Source: Pontederia crassipes
Taxonomy: Eukaryota; Streptophyta; Magnoliopsida; Commelinales; Pontederiaceae
Assembly (NCBI GenBank): GCA_030549335.1
Contig: CM060198.1
Span: 53,132,995 to 53,196,994 of the forward strand
DNA: 64,000 nucleotides
Direction: 5' to 3'
Position numbers and translations under genes: made by a program. Positions 24,215-37,000 of the stretch are shown here, piece by piece; the stretch's first letter is position 1, and each line of letters starts with the position of its first letter. The notes beneath the pieces were generated by a model, which saw nothing but the letters and a program-made list of their open reading frames with translations, was not told the DNA's origin and did not search any database.

Positions 24215-24722
24215 CCTATAACCCAACTAAGTCACCGAACAAAAGAGGTCCCATAGTGGCTGGGGGAAAGAATATCTCCAACGGTTCTTGTTCTACTTCT
24301 CGAGTTAATTTGGCTATCCAATCCACACATATTGGCCTTCCTATCGATATGGGCAATTTTCACCTCCCAATCCCTATTGAGATGCTCACGAATATTGTTT
24401 ACAAGTATTCTAAGTTGCGGATTCACCGGAGTGCTATACTGGATAATCTGCACAACTTCTAATGAGTGGGATTCCAAGAAAATGTCAAGCCAAAGAAGAT
24501 ACATAACAGTTCAGCTTCAGGTGCAGACATAACAAACATGGTCCTTGCGAATCCCCCTAACCAATTGCCTATGTGATCGCATAAGATCCCTCCCACAGAT
24601 GCACATATATTATTTTGGTTACTCTGAGAGAAACTGTCATCGGCATTGCACTTGACCCAGCCTAAATCAGGTGCAGTCCAACGCCCCGTGTCCCTACTTG
24701 CTTGCGTATTCCTGAGTTTCAC
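24215..24722 (-). pseudogene. RNase H-like domain remnant
   Basis: Two minus-strand frames together resemble the plant RNase H-like (RVT_3) domain found at the 3' end of L1-type LINEs and in their host derivatives. The first (24722-24459) reads 'APDLGWVKCNADDSF', then 'GGILCDHIGNWLGGF', then 'APEAELLCIFFGL'. The second (about 24440-24232) reads 'LVNNIREHLNRDWEVKIAHIDRKAN'. A stop and frame change separate them. No reverse transcriptase is adjacent, so it is an isolated fragment. Confidence 0.65.
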
Positions 24723-24724
24723 TG

Positions 24725-26087
24725 ACGATCTTTCAGCTAGGAGGAACCTAGAGGCCTACGTGGCAAGTACCATGCTCATGTCAACGATGAATATCCATAT
24801 TTTATTATCCATAAACTGATGTAAATATAATATGGTCAATCCATTTATTTTTATCTCCATCTTTAACCCTCCTAATATGCTAGCAGATATGTTTTGATCA
24901 TGAGACCTTATTAGAACCTTGCTTCACATATTACTTGATGAGTCTACTTAATTGGAATTAAAGATGAATCACATGATGTAAACAAGATACAATATGAAAA
25001 TTATAAATAAAAATCTCTTCTATTATACGCTAAATCTGACAATTGAAAGACATTCCATTGATCATAATAGTTAAAAGATACTCTGTTGACCACAAAGGAG
25101 CTCAAAGACATCCATTGGTCCTTATTTTAGGAAATTGAAAGACACTTTGTCATTTGTACTGAGATTTTCCATCATAATCAAAAGAGAGTCAAAATTGATG
25201 CTTAAGAAAGTTGAAAGATGTTGGGTCGGTTATTGTGTTATGTGGGGCCCACATAACAAAGATAAAGAATAAAAGGAAAAATGTGTTGGTGTCAAACACT
25301 CAGTCAGTGATGAAAAAGGATTCTTGTTCGAAATGAAGTGGTGGTGCTAATGCTATAACAAGGTGACAAAGCCTTCAATAGAGGGTCATGCAAAGTCTTC
25401 AGTTGTGATGACATCGCACGAGAAGAAAGAAACAAATTTCTTCTATAGTCATGCACTTCCACCAAGAGAGAAAAAGAAAGTGGAGAGAAAAAGTATATTT
25501 AAGGGATTTAATTTGGGGACAAGTTCTTATCAGCATGAGATTGTTCTCCTATGGTTTTTTTCTCTCACATTAAGGTTTTTCATGTAAATCTTTTGCATCC
25601 TTGGTCTCATTCATCATCTCATTATTATTTTGTGCATTAAAAGGGAAAAAGAAGTTAATTCCGCAACTAGTTCAAAGTAGTTGTATTAGAGCTTGGTTAT
25701 AAAGATATTTTCATATTAAGTACAAAGTTGAAATATAAAATTATTAATTCATTGTAACTTGTAACTATTTTATATTTTCTATGTATGTTTTTACCAAAGT
25801 AATATCGCATGCTTTTTGATATTTTGATATTGATGGGAGGGTGATGATAAAATGAAACACATACCAATACATGGTAAAATATTTGTATATTGTACTTTTG
25901 ATTAAACTTCTTATTTGCAAATAATTCTTGCAGTAGATTTTTTTATTTGCCACATCTTGACATCAATATAAAAAATTAAAAAACTGAGGAGTTGAATACT
26001 ATATCTTTGTCTTTAAATTATCTATAACATGCAAATAGAACATGCTACATGTATAGTTTTTATGTAAATGCCAATTAGTATTTGATG
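24725..26087. other. AT-rich intergenic region
   Basis: Nothing was recognised between the RNase H fragment and the next solo LTR. Short open frames at 25363-25587 and elsewhere have no similarity that I know. Confidence 0.4.
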
Positions 26088-26092
26088 CATAC

Positions 26093-27804
26093 AAAATCCA
26101 ACATATATTTAGCCATGCATTTAATCTTATTTCAATTCATTTTCATATCGCATGCATCATTTTATGAGCTTATTTATATTAATTTTACAAAAAAGAAAAA
26201 TCTATCCAAATTTTATATTTTATTATTTAGGAAGCAAGAAAACTGAATTATGAAGCTAACGGAGAAAATCGCACTCAAATCGGAGTTAAAACATAACCAG
26301 AACGTGGAAAATAGTAAGGTTGCGGGAGGCTAGAAATTGTTGTCACGGGCCATGAAGAACTTTTCACGGGCCGTGAAACAAGGCCGTTCAATCACTTTGA
26401 AACCTTCTCGAGAGATGGCCGTGAAAATTCTTTCACGAGCCGTGAAATTCATATTTTTTTATGCGAATTGGATTGTGAAGGCCATGAAAAGTCTCTCACG
26501 GGCCATCAAAAGTTATTGCCAATGCGATTTAGACACGGTTTAGGCCATTAGATTGCGATAACAGCCTGTGATGAAGGCCAAATTTGAGTTTTGGACAACT
26601 TTTTGAAGGGATTTTAAGTACACAAAGATTCCTACTTATACTATATGATTCTAAGATGATTTGAAAAATATATTATGGCTCAAATTTTGGAGTTTGATAA
26701 GGGCAAAATTTTAAAACCAATTATGCTCCATTTTTTTCTTATTTTGAATAGGAAAAGCTTTCTGTTTCTTCTTCAACCATATGAAACATGAATCCCTATA
26801 AATAGAGTCTTTCTACCACCTGTAGAGAGCATGCTAGGGCCTACAATCGAAACTTTCAAGTTAAGAACGAAGGAGAACTTCTGAAAGCAAAGGAGAAGAC
26901 TTTTGCGCGGTAGATTCATGCGAGGATTACACAGCAGTTTCATCGTTGTTTCTGAATAGTAATCTTTGTTCTGCATATTGTTGAAATGATATTTTAGATT
27001 TTTCATGTTTTATCTATCTATCTTAGCACTTTGGATTATTAATTTTCGTTTTGTCATTTAGTTTTTGTTTTGTCATTTAGTTTTAGTTGCAAGAGTTCTA
27101 GTGTATGAACAATTTCTAATTTTTTATTAATCAAATAATAGTTAGTTTAATTTTTATGAACATGGTTGTTATGCTTAATGCTTTCCTTCATATTTTAATG
27201 ATTTCTAGATTGATTATTAACTGTGTAGTGTAATCAATTCATAATTCATAATTTTATGTTCGAATTGATTTTTAACTTTTATGTTGAAGCAATGCATGTC
27301 ATAATCTAAAAGAACCGTGTGAAATATTAGATTGTACGGTCTACATAATTGACCCGTGCGAGTGATTAAGTAGCTTAAGGATTACAACATATTGCATCTT
27401 GATTTCAATATAACTGAGAGTGTAATGTGGAATACTTTCATATTATTATTATCTTAAGATGTTGATTTACTTGGTTAGGGAGATCATATCTTCAATGTTC
27501 TTAATTCGTCTAAAAATTAAATCTGAACTTCGTGTTTATGCTTGATTTTACAGACATTACATATTGTTCTAATCATTATAGATCATCCTAAAAACCTACG
27601 CATTATTAGTTTTAGATTTTTATCTTTTTGAAATTTTATGTTATGCACATCTTTTATCCAAAATCATGTTGTCTCCTATTAGCCTTTGAAATTACTTTAG
27701 TTCAGTAAGTTAATTCTTCGTGAATTCGACACTCTACTCTTACACTTTATTACTTGAGCGACTAGTGCACTTGCTAGCATATATTGTTATCAATTCTTGC
27801 ATCA
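26093..27804 (+). mobile_element. Solo LTR (family A/B/C), plus orientation
   Basis: It starts TGATGCAT and ends TTGCATCA. A perfect 5-bp target duplication GTATT flanks it at 26088-26092 and 27805-27809. A TATAAATA box lies at 26797-26804. Upstream, at about 26340-26515, the word TCACGGGCCGTGAA occurs in at least five variants. Near the 3' end is the family signature 'ttgagcgactagtgcactt'. There is no internal coding region, and length, ends and TATA position agree with a solitary LTR. Confidence 0.87.
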
Positions 27805-27809
27805 GTATT

Positions 27810-28540
27810 TGATTATATATTTTCTTATATGATAATTAAATATTGTCTTGTATGTATCGATATAAGGGTCATATTAAGTAAGGTAACATACAATTTCATT
27901 TGTAGATTGACAATAGTTTTCATATGATTCATTGTGAATGATCACCTCTTCCCACAGAAAATTTTAAAATTTATCACACACATGTTGGTTTTTTTTTCCA
28001 TAAATGCATAAATATAGAAAACCCAATAATTTTTTTCGCAGTCCACTATTTTTTCTCGTAAAATATATACATTGAATTGAAATAAGTATTTGATTATCAG
28101 ATAAGAACCAATTAAATGTGAAAGGAAATATTTTTTTCTTAATTCAATTCCAGGGAGTAGATGGATGTATCTAAACTTATATTAGGTAAACTCAATCTGC
28201 AAAAATTTACTCCTTGAAGCATCGCTTTGAACTACATTAGTCAGAAGTTAATAATCTTTTGAATATCAACCGTTCATCTCGATCTAGATTAATATGAGGA
28301 TAATAACTTTGTGTATCAATATTAGCACCTTAAAAAAGATCAGATACGATCGTAATTTGAAAATAATAATTACCACCTACCACATTGAAGAGTAAATGAT
28401 CATTTAGGAAAAACAGAACGACTAATCAATCTAATTAATTTTACATTATTATTGTATGGTTAGCATTCCAATTGCATTTTAAAATTGTATAAAATCGCAC
28501 AAAATAAATGTTTTAATGACGAGAAAAAAATATTAATGCA
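27810..28540. other. AT-rich region upstream of the zinc-finger gene
   Basis: No gene was recognised. The right part is expected to hold the promoter of the zinc-finger gene; beyond the TATA box no specific element could be assigned. Confidence 0.4.
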
Positions 28541-28544
28541 TTAC

Positions 28545-28552
28545 TATAAATA
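28545..28552 (+). promoter_or_regulatory. TATA box of the zinc-finger gene
   Basis: TATAAATA lies 111 bases upstream of the predicted start codon, followed by a C/T-rich leader. The spacing suits a short 5' UTR. Confidence 0.55.
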
Positions 28553-28662
28553 CCGCTCGTACCACTCGCGTTCTTTCGCAATCTTCTTCCGTCCATCGGT
28601 CTATTTATTCGTTCGTTTCTCTTCTTCTCCGACATTCTCCTCTCCTCCATCCTTCATCATCC

Positions 28663-29619
28663 ATGAGGCCCTCATTGCCATCTCTCAATGATGATGATCA
28701 TTCAGAAATGGTGCACCAAGAACCACAACCACCTCCCCTCTACCCTGAAGATCAGGGTTCCACTTTGACCAATAACTCCATGGGTGCATATCACCAGGAG
28801 TACCTGCACCACCCTTCAGTCAACAACTCCAACTCCATGGGTGCACTCCATCAGGAGTACAACCATCCCTTGACCAACAACTCCATGGGTGCACCTCACC
28901 AGGAGTACCACCACCACCCTGTGGCCAACAATCCCATGGGTGCATATAACCCTTTGGCCAACAACTCCATGGGTGCACATCAGGAGAACCACCACCACGT
29001 GGCCAACAATCCCATGGGTGCATATCACCCTATGGCCAGCAACTCCATGGGTGCATATGACCCTTTGGCTAACAACTCCATGGGTGAATTTCAGGTGTAC
29101 CTCCACCCTGTGGCCAACAACCCCATGGTTGCATATCAGGAGTACCTCCCCCCTGCGGGCAACAACTCCATGGGCGCAAGCCAAGTGCAGCCTCCACATC
29201 CTCCTGAGCCAGCGCCGACGCCAAACCACCACCAGGCCCCATTCACGGTAGATCCTTTGGCCAGCATGTTGTACGGATCGCTCCTGTCCGATCAGTCCTT
29301 CCCCTTGTTCCCTGGCCCAAGTGCACGACCTGTGCACGGCCTTAAGCACGTCATGGCCGAGAGCCAAGCTCTTGGGCACGACGCGTCCATGCACCCACAT
29401 CAGGAGGACTTGCAGTACTTTTTGTCCGGGAGAGTGCGGCCGTTGCCGGGCGTCCAAATCTACAGGTGCACCGCGTGCGGGGACGAGTTCGCCAACCGCC
29501 ACGCCTTCGGGGGCCACATGAGCTCCCACAGCAAGAAGAGCAAGGCCAAGTCCGATGGCGGCAAGAAGAAGAAGAAGAAGAAGGACGCGTCTTCCTCGGG
29601 CACCAAGAAAGACGAGTGA
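28663..29619 (+). CDS. Single C2H2 zinc-finger protein with an N-terminal degenerate repeat array
   Basis: An intronless frame of 318 residues follows a TATA box and a pyrimidine-rich leader. Residues 37-172 consist of about ten degenerate 11-17-residue units, each starting 'NNSMGA' or 'NNPMGA' and rich in His, Tyr and Pro. Residues 269-289 form one C2H2 finger (Cys269, Cys272, His285, His289; spacing C-X2-C-X12-H-X3-H). The helix reads 'FANRHAFGGH', a variant of the plant-specific QALGGH signature. A lysine-rich tail (residues 291-307) is a likely nuclear localisation signal. Plant proteins with one such finger are usually DNA-binding transcription regulators; the target is unknown. The first in-frame Met was taken as start. 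The GC content is well above the surroundings. Confidence 0.8.
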   Translation: MRPSLPSLNDDDHSEMVHQEPQPPPLYPEDQGSTLTNNSMGAYHQEYLHHPSVNNSNSMGALHQEYNHPLTNNSMGAPHQEYHHHPVANNPMGAYNPLANNSMGAHQENHHHVANNPMGAYHPMASNSMGAYDPLANNSMGEFQVYLHPVANNPMVAYQEYLPPAGNNSMGASQVQPPHPPEPAPTPNHHQAPFTVDPLASMLYGSLLSDQSFPLFPGPSARPVHGLKHVMAESQALGHDASMHPHQEDLQYFLSGRVRPLPGVQIYRCTACGDEFANRHAFGGHMSSHSKKSKAKSDGGKKKKKKKDASSSGTKKDE

Positions 29620-31282
29620 TATTCGGATGCATGGAGTGCCATGAAGGAGGCTGATAAAATTGTTGTCTTTGTTTTGTCCAATAAGACTCTAAATAATTCT
29701 TTTTACGCCTTTAATTTCTTTAGGGCAGAGAGAGAGAGAGAGAAACTTTTGCCTGCTTGCATTTTTGTTCGTTTAATTTTTTTATTGGCCAATAAGAATT
29801 TCAAGAAATCTTTTTTATGGGTACCAATCGTTTGTGTTCGTGACGTTCTTTTTCTACATATATTTCAATACCAACATATATCTGAGAAAACCACATATTT
29901 TTCATTGATTTGTAACTGTGTAAGAAAAAAACTAATAGATTAACTAGTCTAAGAACTCATGCGATGCACGGCTCTTGCAAATTACGTTAACATAAATGAA
30001 AAATATAATACATTAAAAATTAAATTTTATTATAAATTAACATTAAAGTAGGAAATACTTTTTTATAAACTACATTCTTTACTTTACTTTTTACACATGA
30101 AAAAGCCACATAAAACTATATTTGTGAGAATATTAATTTTTTTAAAAAGTAATATCAAATGAGAGGCTTATTCACTTTTAAAATATTAATAGTATTCCGC
30201 TTCACTCCACCCACGTCAAGATTATTTTTTAAAATAAAAAGTTAATAATTTAAAATAGCACTAATACCTTATATTGTTTATATAATAATAATTTATAATT
30301 CTATGTTTTGTTTTTTCTTACTATTTATTCTGTGTGATTCTTATTTATTATTTTGATATTATAGTTTTTCCAAGATATTGTTCATGTACAGTTTTATATT
30401 GATGTGATTAAGATTTAGCTATCAGATTTTATATTTTAACAATGATGTTCGATATATTTTTTAAAAAAACTTATTTGTTATCATAAATTTTACTTTTGGC
30501 ATCTACCTTTTTTAACACATATTATACAAATCTTCGGCCGCCGACCTTTTTTAAATAGTTAGGGTGATTATTTTTTTTAATTTGAAAGATATTACCCAAA
30601 AAATATTCTTATAGTAAGTCAAAATGTTCAAGATTTTGTTACCAAAAGAAAATGCTCAAGACTTATCACAGTTTATTTTTTAAAAACAAAATAGGTTATA
30701 TTTAGCACTCTCTTCCAAAATTAGATAATAGGAACCAAATAAAATTCCAAATATTAAATTTAACACCGAGGAAATACTTGATTAATACATGACAGAAAGT
30801 AATTAGCGTGAATCTGCTGGCGCATTTCCTATAAAAATCGATTGTTATAAAGATATTCTCATGAAACAATTAAATATTAATATTTTGATGAAAACATTAA
30901 TAAAAATCACGTATAATAAAAATCGAGTTTATTAGAAAATTACAAAAAGTTGATGGAAATAATATTCCCTCCCCTCACCACCTCATCCCACGTCTATAAA
31001 AAAAGAATTCTAAAAAAATTTTGCACAAACAAATACAAAAAATTATTATACATGAAAATTTCCTCAATAATTTGTTTAACCCTTTGATCTACCCGGTATA
31101 GATGAATACAAACATAAATTAACTTGACAACAAAAATGGAATTAACTCAATAATAGAAGGGAAAAAAGATCATAAATTTCATTTCAAATCTTTGGGGGGA
31201 GTGGAAAACAATGCATGTATGAAATCCATCACAAAAAAATGCATAGAGATATCAATACCACAAAGCTAAATATAATACTATA
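29620..31282. other. 3' UTR of the zinc-finger gene, then AT-rich intergenic DNA
   Basis: A short GA repeat (29725-29743) lies just downstream of the stop codon, probably in the 3' UTR. The rest is AT-rich with no recognisable gene or bounded repeat. Confidence 0.4.
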
Positions 31283-31940
31283 TAGAGGAATATTAGGGTA
31301 TATTCATATATGGGTGTATACAAGTGCATAATTTCTCAGCCATTCGATCTGCTCGTAGAAGCATGGAGGGCTAAGATGTGATCTACACACGTGTCCGCTT
31401 CATCCACACAAGCCGCATTCGATCGACAATGGAATACCGCTCGATGATGGCGTCCAGTGCGAGGAGGCTAGCAGCAATTATCTCCCACAGCGACGATGTC
31501 CCACCACGGTGCTGATGCCCCACCTCTTCGTGAAGCTCAGGCTCGTCGACCGGCACAGTAGCAAAAAAGGACGCCCCAGCGAGGTCGCAAAGGAGGCCGA
31601 TGCCCCGCTTTTGCACTTGCTGGCACGACAATAAAAAAAAGGGGGGGGGGGGGGGGTCAGTCCTCCTCTGGGACCGATGCCCCCCTTTCGCGCTTGCCAA
31701 CATGACAGCAAAAAGAGGGGAGGGCGTCGGCTCCCATCTGCGACCTCATCGGCAAGGTCGCAGAGGGGGCCGACGCCCCCCTTTTGCACTCGTCGGCGCA
31801 AAAGGGGCTCTCTAAAACCTCGATGCCGACAGCAGCCCCCCCCCTCCCCCCACCCTTCTCATGATTGCCGACGCAGTAGCAAAAAGTGGGGGCATCGGCC
31901 CCCTCTACGACCTCACCATCAAGGTTGCTGAGGGGGACCG

Positions 31941-31974
<34 letters not shown>

Positions 31975-32157
31975 AGTGTTCTACGATAGTGGAGAGGAGA
32001 GATTGACAAAGACAACCTAACACGACCAGATGACCCAAATAGTAGTAAACCGCGAGTGAACCAAACGGCCCAACATGATGTAATCCCAGTCGTTGAACCC
32101 TGATCAGACGGCCGTGATGAATTGTATGCACCTAAGTGTGCATGCACTTTAATATTC

Positions 32158-32162
<5 letters not shown>
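31283..32162. mobile_element. GC-rich terminal-inverted-repeat element with internal tandem units
   Basis: The left end 'tagaggaatatta' and the right end 'taatattcctcta' are inverted copies. The similarity continues inward, with 'gggtgtatacaagtgcat' on the left and an inverted relative on the right. Between them is a strikingly GC-rich interior (31560-31980) holding about four imperfect units of 80-100 bases of the type 'gggggccgatgccccccttt' followed by a Cys/Gly-codon-like 'tgc' block and an A-rich spacer. A poly-G run (31630 on) and a poly-C run of about 30 (31944 on) are included. The target duplication is unclear because the flanks are TA-rich. No transposase is present. Confidence 0.6.

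Positions 32163-32210
<48 letters not shown>
32161..32210. repeat. (TA)n microsatellite
   Basis: About 25 TA dinucleotides directly abut the right end of the GC-rich inverted-repeat element. Confidence 0.95.
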
Positions 32211-32212
<2 letters not shown>

Positions 32213-32214
32213 TT

Positions 32215-34006
32215 AGGTTAGTAACCAATCACACATTATTTCGATCTCATGGTCCAAAATACAAATGATTTACATTGTTAAATCTAAATTTCCAAAATTT
32301 GTGATTGCACGGTGCAAGAAACTTACTTGTCCCCGAGTGCGAACTTCGACAAATACACCCTAGAAGAGGTGCTACCTCCTCTAAGTAGAAGTAGATTAGG
32401 GGGTGGTATCCATGAATGTCTGTAGGCACACCCAAAAAGAAATGAAGTGCATGTATAAAATGAATCACAAATCTTATGCATATGATATGGTGAACAAATA
32501 GAGATCAAACTTGATAAAATAAATACAGAAAATGTCTAAGGCAATGAAGTAGGTTGTGTTTTAGTGTGGCTTTTTGCCATAGATCTTTTTAAAAAGCTCA
32601 CTTGCTTTCGGACATTTGATGTTTGGTGAAAGACATTGTCGTTACTTTTTCTCAAAAAAATTTATAAGTCATGGTAAATAGTATGATTTTCCTCACAGGT
32701 GGGCCACCTCTTCTTCTTTCATTCAAAGCAAGCATTTTCCCAATCTTGCTTTGGCCACGAAGCTGTAGTCACTCCAAACATAGGGGGGCAACCATATATA
32801 CGTTCTATATATTTTTATTTTATTTTTACTTATTTATAATGTATATTATATAGGCATCAAATGTAATGCCTAGCAGTTAAAAAGAAAAAAATATATAAAA
32901 AGAGAAAAAATTAAAAAATAGTTACGGTAAACTCCAAGACACCCTATAAAGAATCCTAAAGTCTAAAATGTGATGCTACTTTTTTTTCTCTCGCTTTTAT
33001 GATGCCGATAAAAAATGGACAACAGAAGAAGAAGTTGACTTGATCAACCATGAAAAAATCATGGTCGCAGAAACTAAAAACTAGGGATGATTAGGTGCAT
33101 AAAAAGGTACATTTTATTCCTGTAGATTCATGTCTCATTTTTTTCGAACATGATAAAGTTATTGCTTGATTGAATCCATATTTTTCTATAATATGATGAT
33201 ATTTGTAGGGATGAATTTTCTCTCTTTCTGTCCAAATTTTATGACGAAAGTTATTAAATAATTTTGGACAACATTATGTCATCCCAACATTATGAAAATC
33301 ACAAATCATAAAGTATCCTTATCAAGAATCATGTCAATCACAATTATGAATAAAAAAATATTAATGAAATGTTGATGTATTGTCAGCACAAACAGAAGCA
33401 CAATTAAATGGTAAAATATGTTAAAACTAATATCGCTGTGATAAAATATAATAATTTATGAGTATAGAAGACCTTATTAGTTTTCTTTCCCAACTAGAAT
33501 CTTTGAAAACAAAACTATATAAGATCATTTGTTAAAACATCAAGATAGAATAGGATTAGTTTATTATAGAATTTTTCTTAGGACAATTGTCAACGGATTA
33601 AAATATGATAATTTTATGTGTATGACCCTTGATTTCCTACTTTCAAGGAAAATTGAAAGTAATAAAATATGACATAGAACAAACAAGTTACAATTTATTG
33701 AATGCCTATTGGTCAAATTTGTTCAGAAGTGCTCAACATTATCTTATTATTTATTATTAATCATTGAGTCCTCCCTATTGATTAGACATTTATATATTTT
33801 ATCATCGATTAACAATCTTAATGATGATCACCATATGCATATGATTCCTTAAATTATCACACCCTATGTATTGGGTCTCTTTTGAATTATTTTATATTTA
33901 CCTATCATATTATACTATTTAATGGATGTTAATTTATAATCAAATGATAATTATGTACATCCTCCATTATTGACTTCTGATTGTTGAATCCCAAAGATAG
34001 TATAGG
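32215..34006. other. AT-rich intergenic region
   Basis: No gene, RNA or bounded repeat was recognised up to the target duplication of the LINE. Confidence 0.4.
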
Positions 34007-34018
34007 ATAAAGAAGATA

Positions 34019-37000
34019 CAACAACAACAACAACAACAAAGCCTTATCCCACTAGGTGGGGTCGGCTACATGGATCATACGATGTCATTCCGCTCTATTA
34101 GTAACCAAACCTTTCGGTATATTATTCACCAATAGATCTTGCTCTATTAGTTCGCCAAGTGTCCGCCTTGGCCTCCCTCTCCCTCTTTTAATCGGACTCC
34201 AGATTATTTGATCTACTCTTCTTACTGGCGCATCTAATGGTCTTCTCTGAACATGACCAAACCATCTCAAACGATTCTCTACCATTTTCTCACTAATAGG
34301 AGCCACTCCGACTCGTTCACGTATATGGTCATTCCTAATCTTATCTAATCTTGTATGACCACACATCCATCTCAACATTCTCATTTCGGCTACCCCCACT
34401 TTACGTTCATGTTGTCCCTTCATAGCTCAACATTCACTACCATATAACACTGCTGGCCTTATAGCAGTACGATAGAATTTTCCTTTAACTTTATTGGGTA
34501 CCTTTCTATCACAAAGAACTCCAGTGGCTTTCCTCCACTTACACCAACCAGCTTGAATTCTATGATTAACATCGTCATCAATCTCACCATCTTGTCTTAC
34601 AATTGATCCTAAATATTTAAACTTTGTCACTTGAGGAATTATATCCTCCCCTAACCTAACTTTCAAATCGTCTCTAAGTTGTTTATTTGTGAAATTGCTA
34701 TGCATATATTCTGTTTTATTCCTACTTAAACGAAAACCCTTTGACTCCAACGTATTTCTCCATATTTCCAATTTTGTATTAATCTCTTCTCTTGAATCCG
34801 CTAAAAGTACTATATCATCCGCAAATAACATGCACTTAGGTACCTCCTCTGTGATACTCTCGGTTATAGCATCGATAACTAAGTTAAATAGATACGGACT
34901 TAAAGCTGATCCTTGATGTAGGCCAATTCCTATAGGAAATTCATTTGTCTCACCTCCGGGTGTCCTAACCCTAGTCAATGCCCCATCGTACATATCTTGT
35001 ATTACCTTAATGTATGCAACATTCACCCTCTTCTTTTGCAAGGCTTTCCAAAGTACATCCCTTGGTACCCGATCATACGCCTTCTCTAAGTCAATGAAAG
35101 CCATATGTAAGTCTCTTCTCCTACTTCGATACTTCTCCATCATCCCCCTTAGTAAATAAATCGCCTCTGTAGTGGATCTTCCTGGCATGAACCCAAATTG
35201 TCTCTCAGAAATACTAGTCTCCATTCTCAATCTATGCTCAATCACTTTTTCCCATAATTTCATAGTGTGACTCATAAGTTTAATCCCTCTATAATTCGCA
35301 CAATTCTGAATATCCCCTTTTTTTTTGTAAATAGGAACTAATGTACTTAATCTCCAATCATCAGGCATCTTTTTCGACCGTAAAATCTCATTAAATAGTT
35401 TACATAACCACAACACACCTTTTTCTCCTAAACATTTCCAAACTTCAATCGGTATACCATCCGGTCCAACGGCTTTACCATTCTCCATTTTCTTAAGAGC
35501 TTCGCTAACCTCCGAGACTCTAATTCTACGATAAAATGACCTATTAAGCTCACATTCGCTAACTGTCAAGTCCTCCAAATCACAACGCGAACCTTCACAT
35601 CCATCATTAAATAGCTTATAGAAATATTCTTCCCATCTGTTCTTAATATCTCCTTCAGTAACTAAAACCTTGCCAACTTCATTTTTTATGCATCTTACTT
35701 GATCCAAATCTCTCGACTCCTTCTCTTTGTTCCTTGCAATCTTGTAAATCCTTTGTTCACCCGTCTTTGTCCCTAACTCCTTATAAAACCCCTCGTATGC
35801 TTTAGCACGAGCATCACTAACTGCCTTCTTAGCCTCCCTTTTCGCCAAACGATACTTTTCCCAATTGTCAGAACTATTGTCCAAGTGTATCGCCTTGAAA
35901 CAATTCTTCTTATTACGCACCTTTTCTTGGACCTCCTCATTCCACCACCAAGTCTCCTTATCTCGCGATCCAAAACCTTTTGATTCTCCTAAAATGGCTT
36001 TAGCAACCATTTCAACCTTTTTTGCCACATTCTTCCACATGATACTAGCATCTCCTTCTAACTCCCACACACTTTCCTCTAATAACTTACTTCTAAAAGT
36101 CTCTCGCTTCTCCCCCTTTAACTGCCACCACTTGATCTTTCGATCAAAAACTGTTCGGGATTTTGGTTTTATACATTTTATTTGCATATCAAGAACTAAC
36201 AATCTATGTTGTGTAGTCACCCCATGCCCAGGAATTACTTTGCAATTAGTGCAACGTCTTTTATCAATATTTCTTATCAAGAAAAAATCGATTTGAGACC
36301 TATGAGTTCCACTTTTGTATGTGATTAAATGTTCCTCCCTCTTCCTAAAACAAGTGTTGATAATCTTAAGGTCGTATGCTAAAGAAAAATCAATAATAGT
36401 TTGTCCTTCCTCATTCAACTCCCCAAAACCAAAACCACCATGAACCCTTGCATGTGGTCCTGTCTCTTTACCAACATGTCCATTAAGGTCTCCCCCAATA
36501 TAAACTTTCTCGGTTGTTGGTATACTTTCAATCAAACCCTCCATATCTGCCCAAAACTTCTCCTTGAGATGTGATTCTGCTCCTACTTGGGGTGCATATG
36601 CACTAATAATGTTCATAGTCTCCTTTCCAACAATTACTTTCACGGATATGATTCGATCCTCAATCCTTTTAACTTCCATAACATTCTTCCTCCATTCTGC
36701 ATCCGCGATAATACCAACACCATTCCTTCCATTTACCTTACCTGTATACCAAAGTTTGGAACCATTTAACCTAATCTCTTTACTTCCCTCTCCTACCCAT
36801 CTAGTTTCTTGCAAGCATAAGATACTAATCTTACGCTGGTCCATTACTTGTGCCACCTCGAGACGCTTCCCATTCAACGTCCCAATGTTCCAAGAACCTA
36901 ATCTGACCTTAGTCTCATGAACTAGCTTCTTTAACCGCCTCCGTCCATTAGAGTGCGGTAGCCCTTGCTCATTTAACACTGCATTCAGGCGAGGATGCAG

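Noticed and set aside
28816-29529. Minus-strand open frame of 237 codons opposite the zinc-finger gene
   Set aside because: Its repeats are the reverse complement of the 'NNSMGA' array. The sense frame has a zinc finger, TATA box and nuclear signal, so this is a shadow.
31383-31931. Several open frames in the GC-rich block
   Set aside because: They overlap in all directions, lack domains, and follow from low stop-codon frequency in GC-rich tandem units inside a mobile element.
35865-36920. Plus-strand open frames of 118-143 codons
   Set aside because: They are antisense to the endonuclease-reverse transcriptase of the RTE LINE.
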